Shown here one piece after another: positions 26,803 to 37,840 of a stretch of 64,000 nucleotides of DNA. Each line of letters begins with the position of its first letter. Positions within the stretch are counted from its first letter, which is position 1. The notes below the pieces were generated by a model, which had not been told where the DNA came from, did not search any database, and saw nothing but the letters and a program-made list of their open reading frames with translations. Source of the DNA: Collinsella aerofaciens (GTDB lineage: Bacteria; Actinomycetota; Coriobacteriia; Coriobacteriales; Coriobacteriaceae); NCBI RefSeq assembly GCF_019131995.1, contig NZ_JAHONA010000007.1:33580-97579 (forward strand), written 5' to 3'. Both the position numbers and the translations under genes were made by a program.

Positions 26803-28143
26803 CTAGCTTTCGATGTAGTCCTTCAGCTTGCTCGAGCGGCTCGGGTGGCGGAGCTTGGCCAGGGTCTTGGACTCGATCTGGCGGATACGCTCGCGCGTGA
26901 CGCCAAACTCGCGACCGACTTCCTCGAGCGTGCGGGGATGTCCGTCGACGAGACCAAAGCGCAGCTCGATAACCTTGCGCTCACGATCGGCAAGCGAATC
27001 GAGCACCTGGGTGAGCTGCTCCTGCAGCATGGAGAAGCTGGCGGCATCGGGCGGAACGATAGCCTGGGAGTCCTCGATGAAGTCACCCAGCTGGGAATCC
27101 TCTTCCTCACCGATCGGGGTCTCGAGCGACACGGGCTCCTGCGAAATCTTCTGGATCTCGCGGACGCGGTCGGCGCTCATGTCCATCTCAGCACCGATCT
27201 CCTCAGGGGTCGGGTCGCGACCCAGATCCTGGAGGAGCTGGCGTTGCACGCGGACGAGCTTGTTGATGGTCTCGACCATGTGCACGGGAATACGAATGGT
27301 ACGGGCCTGGTCGGCAATAGCGCGCGTAATGGCCTGACGGATCCACCACGTGGCGTACGTGGAGAACTTGAAGCCCTTCTGGTAGTCGAACTTCTCGACG
27401 GCGCGGATCAGACCGAGGTTGCCCTCCTGGATCAGATCCAGGAACAGCATGCCACGGCCGACATAGCGCTTGGCGATGGAGACGACCAGACGCAGGTTTG
27501 CGCTGATGAGCGCTTGCTTGGCCTCAAGACCAACGTTCTCAATACGCGTAAGACGACGCATCTCGGAGCGTGTGAGTTCAATCTCGCCTGCATCGGCAGC
27601 CTCGAGCTTCTCGGTAGCCTCGAGACCGGCCTCGATCTTCATGGCCAGATCGACCTCTTCAGATGCGGTCAGCAGGTCGACCTTACCGATCTCCTTGAGG
27701 TACATACGAACCGGGTCGCCGGTCAGCATCACCGTGGAGGCATCGATGCCGCGCACGCGCGAACGCGAACGGGACGTGCGCACGGTGCGCTTCTTCTTGC
27801 TCTTGGAAGAGCCCATCTCGGCATCGGCCTGGCGGGCCATCTTAAGCTCGTGATCGTCAAGCGAGCCGGAATCGTGCTCGTCATCGTCGAAATCGTCGGT
27901 ATCGTTATCGTCATCGTCGACGCCCATCGGGGCGTCGTCGTTTCCGCTCGCGGAGATAATCTGGATGCCGCTGTTGCGCAGCGCGGAATACACCGCGTTG
28001 AGCTGCTCATCGGAGACATCGATATCCTTCAGGGCGACCTGAATCTCGTCCTCGGTTACCGAAGTCCTGTTTGAGCCGTTGCCCATGAGCTTTGCAACGT
28101 AGGATTCCAGCCCAGTACCCGTGCTCTCAGTCTTTTTTGGCAC
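26803..28143 (-). CDS. rpoD: Primary sigma factor RpoD/SigA
   Basis: Housekeeping sigma-70 factor that directs RNA polymerase to most promoters. The 446-residue protein has an N-terminal region 1.1-like segment (about 20-70), a very acidic linker (about 73-100), and region 1.2 [17 protein letters not shown]. Region 2 is seen in [19 protein letters not shown] and [18 protein letters not shown], followed by region 3, and region 4.2 with [19 protein letters not shown]. The start is a GTG (MPKKTESTG) after GGGAGAATC. It follows dnaG after 110 bases, the familiar macromolecular synthesis pairing. Confidence 0.98.
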   Translation of the reverse strand: MPKKTESTGTGLESYVAKLMGNGSNRTSVTEDEIQVALKDIDVSDEQLNAVYSALRNSGIQIISASGNDDAPMGVDDDDNDTDDFDDDEHDSGSLDDHELKMARQADAEMGSSKSKKKRTVRTSRSRSRVRGIDASTVMLTGDPVRMYLKEIGKVDLLTASEEVDLAMKIEAGLEATEKLEAADAGEIELTRSEMRRLTRIENVGLEAKQALISANLRLVVSIAKRYVGRGMLFLDLIQEGNLGLIRAVEKFDYQKGFKFSTYATWWIRQAITRAIADQARTIRIPVHMVETINKLVRVQRQLLQDLGRDPTPEEIGAEMDMSADRVREIQKISQEPVSLETPIGEEEDSQLGDFIEDSQAIVPPDAASFSMLQEQLTQVLDSLADRERKVIELRFGLVDGHPRTLEEVGREFGVTRERIRQIESKTLAKLRHPSRSSKLKDYIES

Positions 28144-28253
28144 AGATTCTCCCTTCGTAGTCCACAGGACTCAATACTTTAGCACACACAAAGACGTCTA
28201 TACCCAAAATAAAGACAGGATATAGGCGAGAATACGCTGGTTGACCACAACAT

Positions 28254-30383
28254 CTAGGCCTGATCGGCACCTGCGGTCTCCAAACCGATCAAACGGAACG
28301 GGTCGGCCACGCCACCAATCGACTTTTGGAGCTCGCGCTGGCGCTGTGAATCTTGCACCGCCTGCATCGTTAGCACGCGACGGGCCTCATCGTCGAGTGA
28401 ACGGTCCTGACGCAACTTGGCCTGCGCAGCTCGCATGCGACGTTTGATGGTGTAGAGCTCGAGCGTATCGAGCATAAAGACGATGTTCGTCTCGGTCGGG
28501 TGCTTGCTCGTTGCCGAGATGCGCCCGGCGCTGACAAGCGACGCCGCCTCGGGACACACCGCGCGCGCCGCATCCATGCAGGCAGCAGGATCGGTGCCCG
28601 GCGGCGTTGCCAGCACGGCCCACGCAATGGACTCGTGACGCGGGTCGACCCACTCGATAGAACAAATGCGATCGGCATAGGTGCGGAACAGATCGGGATA
28701 GCTCGTGAGCATGGTCAGCAGCTCGCGCTCCCCCGCCAGGGATTTCCGCTCCAGATCGGTCAAAACGATCGGCATCGACGGAGCCGCCGCCGCGCTTGGA
28801 CTATCGGCAACGGGTGCCGCGCTTTCCATTCCCGCCGGCACATCGATTGGCGGCAGATCCTCGTCGACCTCAACCGGCGCGGCCCCATAGGCATCAAGCG
28901 GAACGTAGTCGTACGGGTCCTCCTCGACCGGTGCGGACACCGGCGGCGTCGCACCCGCGGCCCAGGCACCGCGACCGGCACTGCGCGCACCAGCCGCACC
29001 GCCGCCCGAGCTTCGTCCCTGCGAACCGCCCGCGCGCTCAGCTTGCGCGCGTTGACGCTCGTAGTTCTGCTCACGCCGACGCTCGGCATCCTCACGCTTG
29101 GCGATATCGCGAAACACGCGGCCCGAACTCGCGCGCACGGTCTCCAGGTCCAAACCCAACAGGTCGGCAATCTGAATAAAGTACGTGTCGATCATATAGC
29201 TGTCGCGCAGCGGATAGATGAGCGTCAGCGCATCCTCGAGCGCTTTGGCGCGACCGCCCGGCGTGGTAATGTCGCTCGACTCCTGCAGCGAACGATAGAC
29301 AAAGTCCATGAGGGGCTCGGCCGTGTCAATGCGCGCCTGCAGCGCCTCGCCGCCATGCGCCGTGATGAACTCCATGGGGTCGTTGCCGTCGGGCAGCACC
29401 ACACAGCGGAGGTCCATCGAATCCTGCTCGATAAACTGAATCGCGCGGCGCGCGGCCTTTTGACCGGCGGCGTCGCCATCAAACATATATACAATGCGCT
29501 TGGCAAAGCGGGTGAGTGTCTTTACGTGATGCTCCGTCAGCGCCGTGCCCAGGGTGGCGACGACGTTTTTGATCCCCGCCTCCCAGCAGGCGATGCAATC
29601 GGTATAGCCCTCCACCACGATGGCAGTATCCTGAGCAACGATAAACTCCTTGGCCCAGTTAAAGCCGTAGAGGTTTCGCTTTTTATGAAACACGCTCGTC
29701 TCGGCGGTGTTGAGGTACTTAGGCTGACCATCGCCCATGATGCGCCCGCCAAAGGCGATATTGTGACCCTGCTCATCAAAGATGGGAAACATCACACGGT
29801 CGTAAAAACGGTCGGCAAGCTGTCCGCGCCCACGGCTCACGGCCACGTTGGCGTCAATCATCTCCTGCGGGGTAAAGCCCGCCTGAGACAGGTGCGAAAC
29901 CAGCGCGTTGCGACCAGGCGCAAAACCCAGGCAGTAGCGTCGGCAGACATCGCCACCCATACCGCGGCTGGCAAAGTACTCGCGCGGACGGCTGTCCTTA
30001 CCGCGCATAAGCATGGTGTGGTAGAACTGAGCCGTCTCGGCGCACAGATCATAGATGCGGGCGCGCTTGGTGCCGCGATCGCGCTGCGCACCGGTATCGT
30101 GCAGTTCAATGCCCGCACGATCAGCCAAATAGCGGATCGACTCGGGAAAACTCAGGTTCTCGCGCTTCATGATATAGGTAAAGACGTCGCCGCCCTCGCC
30201 GCAGCCAAAGCAGTGCCACACCTGCGTAGCAGGGATAATGTGAAACGACGGGGTCTTTTCGCCATGGAACGGGCAGCAGCCCCAAAACTCATGGCCGCGG
30301 GGCTTGAGCTCAACCGTTTCCTGCACGATGGCAACCAAGTCCGACGCCGCGCGTACTTGATCTTTTTCCTCATCGCTAATCAC
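28254..30383 (-). CDS. dnaG: DNA primase
   Basis: Synthesises RNA primers for replication. The roughly 709-residue protein has an N-terminal CHC2 zinc finger (CPFHGEKTPSF then CFGCGEGGD), a TOPRIM core (VVEGYTDCIACWEAGIKNVV and VYMFDGDAAGQKAA), an Ala/Gly/Arg-rich linker (about residues 440-530), and a C-terminal helicase-interaction domain. The GTG at 30383 (VISDEEKDQVR) overlaps the ribF stop by eight bases and has AGGGGGTGGG upstream; an earlier GTG at 30404 lacks a good site. Confidence 0.97.
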   Translation of the reverse strand: MISDEEKDQVRAASDLVAIVQETVELKPRGHEFWGCCPFHGEKTPSFHIIPATQVWHCFGCGEGGDVFTYIMKRENLSFPESIRYLADRAGIELHDTGAQRDRGTKRARIYDLCAETAQFYHTMLMRGKDSRPREYFASRGMGGDVCRRYCLGFAPGRNALVSHLSQAGFTPQEMIDANVAVSRGRGQLADRFYDRVMFPIFDEQGHNIAFGGRIMGDGQPKYLNTAETSVFHKKRNLYGFNWAKEFIVAQDTAIVVEGYTDCIACWEAGIKNVVATLGTALTEHHVKTLTRFAKRIVYMFDGDAAGQKAARRAIQFIEQDSMDLRCVVLPDGNDPMEFITAHGGEALQARIDTAEPLMDFVYRSLQESSDITTPGGRAKALEDALTLIYPLRDSYMIDTYFIQIADLLGLDLETVRASSGRVFRDIAKREDAERRREQNYERQRAQAERAGGSQGRSSGGGAAGARSAGRGAWAAGATPPVSAPVEEDPYDYVPLDAYGAAPVEVDEDLPPIDVPAGMESAAPVADSPSAAAAPSMPIVLTDLERKSLAGERELLTMLTSYPDLFRTYADRICSIEWVDPRHESIAWAVLATPPGTDPAACMDAARAVCPEAASLVSAGRISATSKHPTETNIVFMLDTLELYTIKRRMRAAQAKLRQDRSLDDEARRVLTMQAVQDSQRQRELQKSIGGVADPFRLIGLETAGADQA

Positions 30384-31383
30384 GGATGCCCACCCCCTGC
30401 TCACCCAAGTTATGACGGATATCGTCGATATTACCCTCGACGGTCGCGATCAACTCGTCCAGGGAATCGAACACGCGAGACGGACGCAGCCAGCGCGTAA
30501 ACGCCAGCGACACCGAGGCGCCATACAGGTCGCCCGCATAGCCGATCAAGTTGGCCTCGAGATGCGCCGAGGTGGCATCATCGGCATAGGTCGGCGGCAG
30601 GCCGACGTTAACGGCAGCAGGCCATACGGTATCGTCGACCAGCACCAGACCCTCATAGACGCCATCGGCAGGCACTTGGATGCCGTCGGGCACCTGGATG
30701 TTTGCCGTGGGAAAGCCCATGTCGGAGCCCTCGTGACGGCCAGCCGCCACAACGCCGCGCAGCATATAGGGACGGCCGAGAAGCTCGGCAGCCAGCTCCA
30801 CATGACCCTGACCCAGCTCATGGCGGACGCGCGTGGCGCAGACGGTCTGCCCGTTAACGCAGAGCAGGTCGTGACCGTAAACGTCAACCCCACGCTCAGT
30901 GCCCCAGGCGCGCATCTCGGCAACGCCCGAAGCGCCTCCGCGGCCGAGCCTAAAATCGCTACCGACACGAATGGAGCGAATGTCGATAACGCGCGACAAC
31001 AGCGCCAGAAACCCGACATGATCGAGTGCCGCCACGGCGGGCGTAAAGGGAACGGCCACCACCGCATCGACCCCGGTTTGAGCCAGGGCATGCAGGCGGT
31101 CGGCCGTCGTCATCAATTTTTGGGCGGGCGACGGACTCACCACGACGTCCGGATCGGGATCGAAGGTGACCACGACCGCTTTGCTGCCGTGATCATGTGC
31201 ATCGCGAATAACCGCTTCGATCAGCTCTTGGTGCCCACGATGCACGCCATCAAACACGCCAATAGCGATCGACGCGGCACCCAAGAACTCGCACCCATCA
31301 AAAGCATCGGCAGAAACGATACGGGCCTCATCCAACTCACCCGCGAAAAAGATACGCGCGAGCTCGTGGGGCGTCAGCATCAT
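30376..31383 (-). CDS. ribF: Bifunctional riboflavin kinase/FAD synthetase
   Basis: Converts riboflavin to FMN and then FAD. The 335-residue protein has an N-terminal nucleotidyltransferase domain (AIGVFDGVHRGHQELI, about residues 41-56) and a C-terminal riboflavin kinase domain (DMGFPTANIQVPDGIQVPAD and AAVNVGLPPTYADD). Its ATG overlaps the truB stop (ATGATG). It ends inside the dnaG start region. The truB-ribF pairing is widespread. Confidence 0.96.
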   Translation of the reverse strand: MMLTPHELARIFFAGELDEARIVSADAFDGCEFLGAASIAIGVFDGVHRGHQELIEAVIRDAHDHGSKAVVVTFDPDPDVVVSPSPAQKLMTTADRLHALAQTGVDAVVAVPFTPAVAALDHVGFLALLSRVIDIRSIRVGSDFRLGRGGASGVAEMRAWGTERGVDVYGHDLLCVNGQTVCATRVRHELGQGHVELAAELLGRPYMLRGVVAAGRHEGSDMGFPTANIQVPDGIQVPADGVYEGLVLVDDTVWPAAVNVGLPPTYADDATSAHLEANLIGYAGDLYGASVSLAFTRWLRPSRVFDSLDELIATVEGNIDDIRHNLGEQGVGIRD

Positions 31384-32312
31384 CGAACACCGCCGATCGC
31401 CTGCGGAAAGACGTGCTCCATCACAAAGCGGCCGCCCTCGATACGAGCAAGCGCCTTCAATCCCCCATCGAGTACGAGCGCGAACGGCGCCTTCGCCGTA
31501 TCGAAGTCCGCAAGCGCGCGTTCAACGGGAATGCGGCGGCCACAAAGCAGGTCGTCTGCAAGATTACCCGGCAAATCGACTCGCGTGGCACCTAGGGCGG
31601 CGATGGGATCCAGAGCGAAACCGGCAGCGGTCTCGGCAGAGAGCTCCTCTACCGCATGACAGGCGCCAATGGAAACCACGCCGGAGGCCGTACGGCGCAG
31701 CGCGGAAATATGTGCAGCACTATCGCAGGCACGACCCAGATCGCGAGCGAGCGCGCGAATGTAGGTGCCTTTGCTTACCGAAAACGCCACGGTCCAGACG
31801 CACGTATCGCCCTCGCCGCCCACGGCGATCAGGTCGGCGGCATAGACCTCGACGGGGCGCGGGGGCAACTCAACCGCATTGCCCTCGCGAGCACTCTTAT
31901 AGGCGCGAACGCCATTGACCGAGATGGCCGAAAACGCTGGCGGCACCTGCATCTGCGGGCCAAGCATAGCGGCGAGCTGCTCACGGGCGTAAGCGAGATC
32001 GCGCAGCTCGGGGGCAACGGGCACCGTGCGGACGGCCTCGCCCTCCGCGTCATCGGTATTGGTCTCGACGCCAAACGAAATGTCGGCGACATAACTTTTG
32101 GTATCGAGGGTTAGCATGCCCAGCAGACGGGTCGCCTGGCCCACGCCCACCACCATGACACCCGAGGCCATGGGGTCGAGCGTACCGGCATGGCCGACGC
32201 GTCGCTCATGAAGGGCGCGTCGGCACTTCGAAACCACGTCGTGGGACGTACAGCCCACCGGCTTATCGACGGCGAGCAGCATATTCAATTGAGAAGGCGT
32301 ACGACGAGCCAT
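31380..32312 (-). CDS. truB: tRNA pseudouridine-55 synthase TruB
   Basis: Isomerises U55 in the T-loop of tRNAs. The 310-residue protein starts with the family N-terminus (LLAVDKPVGCTSHDVVSKCR) and carries the catalytic aspartate in GHAGTLDPMASGVMVVGVG (around residue 46). GTYIRALARDLG and the C-terminal PUA-like part are also present. It overlaps ribF by four bases and lies 15 bases downstream of nrnA. Confidence 0.97.
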   Translation of the reverse strand: MARRTPSQLNMLLAVDKPVGCTSHDVVSKCRRALHERRVGHAGTLDPMASGVMVVGVGQATRLLGMLTLDTKSYVADISFGVETNTDDAEGEAVRTVPVAPELRDLAYAREQLAAMLGPQMQVPPAFSAISVNGVRAYKSAREGNAVELPPRPVEVYAADLIAVGGEGDTCVWTVAFSVSKGTYIRALARDLGRACDSAAHISALRRTASGVVSIGACHAVEELSAETAAGFALDPIAALGATRVDLPGNLADDLLCGRRIPVERALADFDTAKAPFALVLDGGLKALARIEGGRFVMEHVFPQAIGGVR

Positions 32313-32327
32313 GTACCATCCAAAATG

Positions 32328-33371
32328 TTAGAGCTCGACGGTCACCGAAGCGGGATCCTCCCCCACCAGCTCGGCCAGCATGGGAAGTGCCACAGCGAGC
32401 GTCTCGCGAATCGTTCCGTTGTTGGAAAAGCCGGCGGCGGCATGATGCCCGCCACCGCCAAAGTTGGCAGCGATTTCGGACACATCGAGGTCGCCCTTGG
32501 AGCGCAGGTTGCCGCGCACCTTGGTATCGCCCTCGATGCCCTTTAGGAACAGGCAGACCTCAACGCCCATCACCGAACGCACCACATCGACCAGGCCGTC
32601 GCACTCGTCCGAAGTGACGCCGCAGGCCTCGAGGTCGCTCTGGTACGCATAGCTATATGCCACGCGACCGTGCGCCACCGTCTTGATGCGGCCCATAACG
32701 ATGGACTTGAGATGCAAGAACTCAACGCGCATGCTCTGGTAGACCTCGAGCGCAACGCGCGCCGGATCGGCACCGTGCGCGACCAGGCGCGAGGCAGCAT
32801 GGAACGCAGCGGCATCGGCGTTTTGGTACTGAAAACGACCGGTATCGGTCACCAGGCCGCACAGCAGGCAGGTCGCGACACCGTTGCGAGCCACAATGCC
32901 GCAATTGTCCAAAAAGCGGTCGATGATCATGGCGCAGGCTGCGGCGCCGACGCACCTCAGGCTCAGCTCGGCAAATTCCTCACGCGCCGGATGATGATCG
33001 AAGCACACCACATGCGACGAGCGGCGGAGTACCTCGGCTGAGTTGTTCAGACGCTCGACGACCGGCACGTCCACCGAGATGAACAGGTCCGGATTGCCGG
33101 TATACGCAGATGCCGGCACCAGACGGTCGGCGCCCTCCATAAAGCGGTAAATGCGCGGAACCGGGTCATCGTCTGCCAGCAGCAGGGCAATGTCCTTGTT
33201 GGGAAAAAACTTCATAAGCGAGAGGCCCAGACCCAGCACGGAGCCCAGGGCATCACCATCGGGAGACGTATGTCCCGAAATCGCAATGGAGGACGCATCC
33301 TCGATGAGCTCGAGGATGCGTCGCTGAATATCTGCAGACTCGCACGATGCGAGGTCGGCGGAATTACTCAT
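32328..33371 (-). CDS. nrnA: DHH/DHHA1 bifunctional oligoribonuclease/pAp phosphatase NrnA-like
   Basis: Manganese-dependent DHH phosphoesterase that degrades nano-RNAs and in many species dephosphorylates pAp. The 347-residue protein shows SGHTSPDGDALGS (motif I), DLFISVDVP (motif II), the DHH motif in CFDHHPA, and the C-terminal DHHA1 domain with GGGGHHAAAG. It overlaps rbfA by eight bases, and the rbfA-nrnA-truB-ribF order is common. Members of this family also hydrolyse cyclic dinucleotides (GdpP/DhhP-like), so the exact substrate is uncertain. Confidence 0.92.
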   Translation of the reverse strand: MSNSADLASCESADIQRRILELIEDASSIAISGHTSPDGDALGSVLGLGLSLMKFFPNKDIALLLADDDPVPRIYRFMEGADRLVPASAYTGNPDLFISVDVPVVERLNNSAEVLRRSSHVVCFDHHPAREEFAELSLRCVGAAACAMIIDRFLDNCGIVARNGVATCLLCGLVTDTGRFQYQNADAAAFHAASRLVAHGADPARVALEVYQSMRVEFLHLKSIVMGRIKTVAHGRVAYSYAYQSDLEACGVTSDECDGLVDVVRSVMGVEVCLFLKGIEGDTKVRGNLRSKGDLDVSEIAANFGGGGHHAAAGFSNNGTIRETLAVALPMLAELVGEDPASVTVEL

Positions 33372-33774
33372 CTAAAGCTGCCTCCTGGGCGGCATCCGCT
33401 ATGGGATAGCCGTCCTCGTCCTTTTCGATCGCAAGCGTGGCGGGAACGTTTTCCAGCGCACGCGTGATGCGCTCGGCCTCATCGGTCGAGCGATCGATGC
33501 GAAAATCGAGCTCGGGCGTGACGCGCCAATCGAGCGAGCGGGCCAACAGGCTACGGATGCGGCCCTTGGCGCTGGCGAGCGCCTCCATGACCTCGTCGTA
33601 GCGGCTCGCGTCGCACGACACGTACACGCGCGCGAACGAACGGTCCACCGCGACCTCGACCGCGGTCAGGGTGACCAGGTCGAGACGCGGATCGGAAACC
33701 TCAAAGAGCAGGATATAACCGAGCTTCTCGCGAAGCTGCTCGCCCAGACGGCGGGTTGCCTGCGTTTGCTTCAT
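33364..33774 (-). CDS. rbfA: 30S ribosome-binding factor A
   Basis: Small KH-like protein that assists late 30S maturation. The 136-residue protein has the family N-terminus (QATRRLGEQLREKLGYIL), DPRLDLVTLTAVEV and the C-terminal PELDFRID. The start ATG (MKQTQATRR) is 11 bases after the infB stop. Its last codons overlap nrnA. It is part of the nusA-infB-rbfA ribosome maturation operon. Confidence 0.95.
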   Translation of the reverse strand: MKQTQATRRLGEQLREKLGYILLFEVSDPRLDLVTLTAVEVAVDRSFARVYVSCDASRYDEVMEALASAKGRIRSLLARSLDWRVTPELDFRIDRSTDEAERITRALENVPATLAIEKDEDGYPIADAAQEAALDE

Positions 33775-33785
33775 AGCGCTACCCC

Positions 33786-36500
33786 CTACTCGGTACGGGC
33801 AACCTGGTCAATGCGGTAGCCCTCAATGGTGTCGCCAGGCTTGATGTCCTGGAAGTTCTCCAGGCCAATACCGCCCTCGGAGCCGCTCTTGAGGCTCTTG
33901 GCCTCGTCCTTGTAGTGGCGCATCGAGGCGATTTTACCGTTGAAGACCACGATGCCGTCGCGCACCAGGCGCACAGAATCGGTCGCGGCGATCTCGCCCT
34001 CTTCGACGCGGACACCGGCGGCGATACCAACCTTGGGCACCTTGAAGGTGTCCAGAACGGTCGCAGTACCCGTGGAGACCTCGACCTCGGTGGGCTTGAG
34101 CATACCGATGCGGGCAGCGTCGAGGTCCTCGAGGCACTTGTAGATGACGTCGTAGCAACGGATCTCGACGCCCTCGCGCTCGGCGGCGGAGCGGGCCTTG
34201 CCGTCGGGACGGACGCCAAAGCCGATGATGATGGCGTTGGAGGCGTCGGCCAGGACCACGTCGGTCTCGTTGATGGCACCAACGGCGGAATGGATCGTGT
34301 TGATGCGCACCTCGGACTGATCCATCTTGTCGAGGGAGTCCTGAAGGGCCTCGATGGAACCCTGGACGTCGGCCTTGATGATCAGGTTGAGCTCCTTGAC
34401 CTCGGCGTCGGCGATGGTCTCGAAGAGGTTCTCGAGCGTCACGTGCTTCACGCGGCTCTGCTCCTCGATACGGGCCTTGAGCGAACGCTCGTCGGCCAGC
34501 GCACGTGCCTCGCGCTCGTCCTCGAACACGCGGAACTCATCGCCGGCGTTGGGGACGGACTGCAGGCCCAGGATCTCGACGGCGTCGGAGGGACCGGCCT
34601 CGGTGACGGCGTTGCCCTTGGGGTCGAGCATGGCACGGACGCGGCCATAGGTGAGGCCGGCGACCAGCGTGTCGCCCACGTGCAGGGTACCGCGGGTCAC
34701 GAGCACGGTGGCAACCGAGCCGCGGCCCTTGTCAAGCTTAGCCTCGAGGACGTTGCCCGATGCGAACGTATCGGGGTTGGCTTTAAGCTCGAGCACGTCG
34801 GCCTGGAGCAGGACGGTCTCGAGCAGGTCGTCGATACCGATCTTCTGCTTGGCCGAGATGTTGACGAACATGTTCTGTCCGCCCCACTCCTCGGGGATGA
34901 TGCCGTACTCGGTGAGCTCCTGGCGCACGCGGTCGGGGTTGGCACCCGGCTTATCGATCTTGTTGACGGCGACGACGATGGGGACGCCGGCGGCCTTAGC
35001 GTGGTTGATCGACTCGATGGTCTGGGGCATGACGCCGTCGTCGGCAGCCACGATCAGGATGACGATATCGGTCACCTTAGCGCCGCGGGCACGCATGGCC
35101 GTAAAGGTGGCGTGACCGGGGGTATCGATGAAGGTGATCTTACGGTCGTTGATCATGACCTGCGAAGCGCCGATGGCCTGCGTAATGCCGCCCGCCTCGC
35201 CGGCAGCGACGCCGGTGTGACGGATGGCGTCGAGCAGCGAAGTCTTGCCGTGGTCGACGTGGCCCATGACGGTGACGACCGGGGCGCGCGGCTTAAGGTC
35301 GGCGGGATCGTCGTAGAACGAGAAGGTGTTCTCCTCCTCGGGGGTGATGATCTTGATCTGGCGGCCCAGGTCGTCGGCAACGAGCTCGACGAGGTCATCG
35401 GACATGGACTGCGTCATGGTAAGCGGCGTGCCCAGCAGGAACAGGCGCTTGATGATGTCGTTAGCCGGAACGTCGAGCGCCTCGGCGAGCTCCTGGACGG
35501 TAACGCCCTGGGAGACCTTGATGGCGTCGAGGTCCTCGGGGTTCACGCCCTGGGCCAGCGCCTCCTCAATCTTGCGCTCTTCCTGAGCCTTTGCGGCCTC
35601 GCGCTCGCGCTTCTCCTTGCGCTTTTTGCGGCGACCAGTGGACTCGCGAGAGGCCTCCTCGACGGCGGCACGAGCCTCCTCGAGCACCTTCTCGCGGCTG
35701 TACTCCTCGGCCTCGCGAGCCATGCGGCTGTAGTGATCCTCTTCGTTGTTGTGACCGCCCTTGCGCTTCTTGCCCTTGCCCTGCTTATCAGGGTTGGGGA
35801 AGTCCATACCGGCAGCGACGTTGTTGCTGGCATTAGTGCGATGGCTGTGGGGACGGTTCTCGGAGGCGTTGCGCTCGGAGTTGTTGTCGGAGGCGTTGCG
35901 ATCGTTACGACGACCACCGCGGCGGTCGTTGTTGCCGCCACGACGGTTGCCGCGCTCGGCGGCGCGCTCGGCCTTGGCCTTCTCCTCGGCGTCCTTCTTC
36001 TCCTTGAGCACGGTCTCCTGTGCGGCGATCTGGTCGAGCAGCGAACGGAAGCGCGAACCGGAGTCGGAAGCGGGAACGGCGCGGCGCTGGGCCTCGCGGG
36101 CAGCCTCCTCCTTCTCGCGGGCAAGACGCTCCTGCTCGGCCTTCTTCTTGGCCTCGGCCTCAGCGCGGGCGGCCTCCTCGGCAGCCTGGGCGGCGGCGAA
36201 CTGACGACGCTCCTCCTCGCGAGCCTTCTCGGCAGCGATGCGCTCGCGCTCCGCCTCGGCAGCGCGTGCTGCCTCCTCGGCGGCAGCGGCCTGCTCCTCG
36301 GCCAGCTTGGCGGCCTCGACTTCCTGGGCGCGGGCCTCGATCACCGAAGCGAGCTGCTTGCGGACCATAGCGACGTAGGCGTCCTCCAGGGCGGAGGAAG
36401 CGGACTTAGCGGGAATCTTCATTTCGGCGAGATGACCCATCAGTTCCTTGGAGGTCATGCCGAACTCTTTGGCCAGGGTGGACACACGGACTTTTGCCAT
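33786..36500 (-). CDS. infB: Translation initiation factor IF-2
   Basis: GTPase that delivers initiator tRNA to the 30S subunit. The 904-residue protein has an N-terminal IF2-N domain ([20 protein letters not shown]), then a long low-complexity Ala/Glu/Arg-rich stretch (about 60-160) and a second charged Arg/Asn-rich stretch to about 330. A second IF2-N-like segment ([19 protein letters not shown]) and the G domain follow ([29 protein letters not shown]). The domain order matches other actinobacterial IF-2 proteins. The ATG at 36500 follows AGGTGAAG. A GC hairpin and small inverted repeat lie in the 91-base gap to nusA. Confidence 0.98.
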   Translation of the reverse strand: MAKVRVSTLAKEFGMTSKELMGHLAEMKIPAKSASSALEDAYVAMVRKQLASVIEARAQEVEAAKLAEEQAAAAEEAARAAEAERERIAAEKAREEERRQFAAAQAAEEAARAEAEAKKKAEQERLAREKEEAAREAQRRAVPASDSGSRFRSLLDQIAAQETVLKEKKDAEEKAKAERAAERGNRRGGNNDRRGGRRNDRNASDNNSERNASENRPHSHRTNASNNVAAGMDFPNPDKQGKGKKRKGGHNNEEDHYSRMAREAEEYSREKVLEEARAAVEEASRESTGRRKKRKEKREREAAKAQEERKIEEALAQGVNPEDLDAIKVSQGVTVQELAEALDVPANDIIKRLFLLGTPLTMTQSMSDDLVELVADDLGRQIKIITPEEENTFSFYDDPADLKPRAPVVTVMGHVDHGKTSLLDAIRHTGVAAGEAGGITQAIGASQVMINDRKITFIDTPGHATFTAMRARGAKVTDIVILIVAADDGVMPQTIESINHAKAAGVPIVVAVNKIDKPGANPDRVRQELTEYGIIPEEWGGQNMFVNISAKQKIGIDDLLETVLLQADVLELKANPDTFASGNVLEAKLDKGRGSVATVLVTRGTLHVGDTLVAGLTYGRVRAMLDPKGNAVTEAGPSDAVEILGLQSVPNAGDEFRVFEDEREARALADERSLKARIEEQSRVKHVTLENLFETIADAEVKELNLIIKADVQGSIEALQDSLDKMDQSEVRINTIHSAVGAINETDVVLADASNAIIIGFGVRPDGKARSAAEREGVEIRCYDVIYKCLEDLDAARIGMLKPTEVEVSTGTATVLDTFKVPKVGIAAGVRVEEGEIAATDSVRLVRDGIVVFNGKIASMRHYKDEAKSLKSGSEGGIGLENFQDIKPGDTIEGYRIDQVARTE

Positions 36501-36591
36501 ATGACTTCACCTACCCTTTCTGGCACCTTGGGTGCCTAGAGACTGAACGAGCGTGGGATATGCGCCGGGACCCGCCCGGCGCGACCGCGCG

Positions 36592-37839
36592 CTAGATCAG
36601 GTCCTCCGCATCATCGAAGGCGTCGGTGTCGTGAACACCGCAGAAACGGGAGCCGGGACGGGCCTGGTTGCGGCACTGGATGCCGTCCTCGGACACGAAC
36701 TCGCAGCGACGGACGTCCTCGTCTTCCTCGTCGCCGATCAGATCGGCGGCGGGCTCCTCGTGAACGGGAACGTTCTTGAGGATGTCGACGGCAAGGGTCT
36801 CGGACTTGATGTCGATGTGCCAGCCGGTCAGGCGCGCGGCGAGGCGGGCGTTCTGGCCCTCCTTGCCAATGGCGAGGGACAGCTGGTCGTCGGGAACGAT
36901 AACGCCGGCGTAGGCCTTCTCCTCGTCGATGAGGACGCGGGTGACCTTGGCGGGCGACAGGGCGTTTGCGACGTAGACGGCCGGATCGGCATCCCACAGG
37001 ATGACGTCGACGCGCTCGCCACGGAGCTCGCCCACGACGGCGCGAACACGGCTACCCTTGGGGCCGACGCAGGCGCCCACGGGATCCAGACGATCGTCGA
37101 GCGAGTGAACGGCGACCTTGGAGCGCTGGCCGGGCTCGCGGGCGATCGACTTGATCTGGACGGTGCCCTCATAGATCTCGGGCACCTCCTGCTCAAACAG
37201 ACGACGCATGAGCTCGGGGTGGGTACGGGAGATGACAATCGGCGGACGGCTGTGCTCGCCACGAACCGGCTGCAGGTTGGAGTTGGGGTCGCGAACGTCG
37301 ATGATCACGGCCTTAATGTGCTGGTTGTGCAGGTAGCGCTCGCCCATCGGACGCTCGTTGCGCTCGTTCTCGTAACGGCGCTGGTCGAAGTGCGGAAGCT
37401 CGGCCTCGACGCCCTCGCGAATCTTGACGATCGTGAAGTCGGGCGTGGACTGCAGCACGGTACCGCTGATGAGGTCACCGATGCGGCCGGAGAACTCCTC
37501 GTAGATCTGCTCGCGGGCGGAGTTGCGCACGATGGCGTTGATCTCGGCCTTGGCGTGCTGGGCGGCGATGCGGCTCGTGTTCTTGGGAGTGACGTCGATT
37601 TCCTCGAACTCGGTGAAGTTGCCCTCCTCGTCCATGGAATCGTCGATCGGCTCCAGACGGTAGACGTAGATCTTACCGGTGGTACGGTCGATAGTCACCT
37701 TAGCGCCCCACTCAAGATGCAGGATCTCGGCATAGCTCTTGGCGAGCGACTGCTCCAGGCGGTCGATCAGGTAGAGCTGGTCGATGTGCTTCTCCTGGCA
37801 AAGCTCCATCAGGGCGGACATCATGTCGGATGCTGCCAT
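36592..37839 (-). CDS. nusA: Transcription elongation/termination factor NusA
   Basis: Binds RNA polymerase and nascent RNA to modulate pausing, termination and antitermination. The roughly 415-residue protein has the N-terminal polymerase-binding domain, an S1 domain (about 130-200) and two KH domains ([37 protein letters not shown]). After an acidic linker there is an unusual C-terminal tail with C379, C389, C400 and H403, spaced like a small zinc knuckle. The ATG at 37839 ([11 protein letters not shown]) follows GGAAGGAAAG. It lies one base after rimP. Confidence 0.97.
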   Translation of the reverse strand: MAASDMMSALMELCQEKHIDQLYLIDRLEQSLAKSYAEILHLEWGAKVTIDRTTGKIYVYRLEPIDDSMDEEGNFTEFEEIDVTPKNTSRIAAQHAKAEINAIVRNSAREQIYEEFSGRIGDLISGTVLQSTPDFTIVKIREGVEAELPHFDQRRYENERNERPMGERYLHNQHIKAVIIDVRDPNSNLQPVRGEHSRPPIVISRTHPELMRRLFEQEVPEIYEGTVQIKSIAREPGQRSKVAVHSLDDRLDPVGACVGPKGSRVRAVVGELRGERVDVILWDADPAVYVANALSPAKVTRVLIDEEKAYAGVIVPDDQLSLAIGKEGQNARLAARLTGWHIDIKSETLAVDILKNVPVHEEPAADLIGDEEDEDVRRCEFVSEDGIQCRNQARPGSRFCGVHDTDAFDDAEDLI

Positions 37840-37840
37840 C

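Noticed and set aside
28500..30500. 666-codon open frame opposite dnaG
   Set aside because: Antisense to a gene with complete CHC2 and TOPRIM motifs; no independent support.
33915..36539. 874-codon open frame opposite infB
   Set aside because: Ala/Gly/Leu-rich antisense reading of the IF-2 low-complexity region; no ribosome-binding site or domain.
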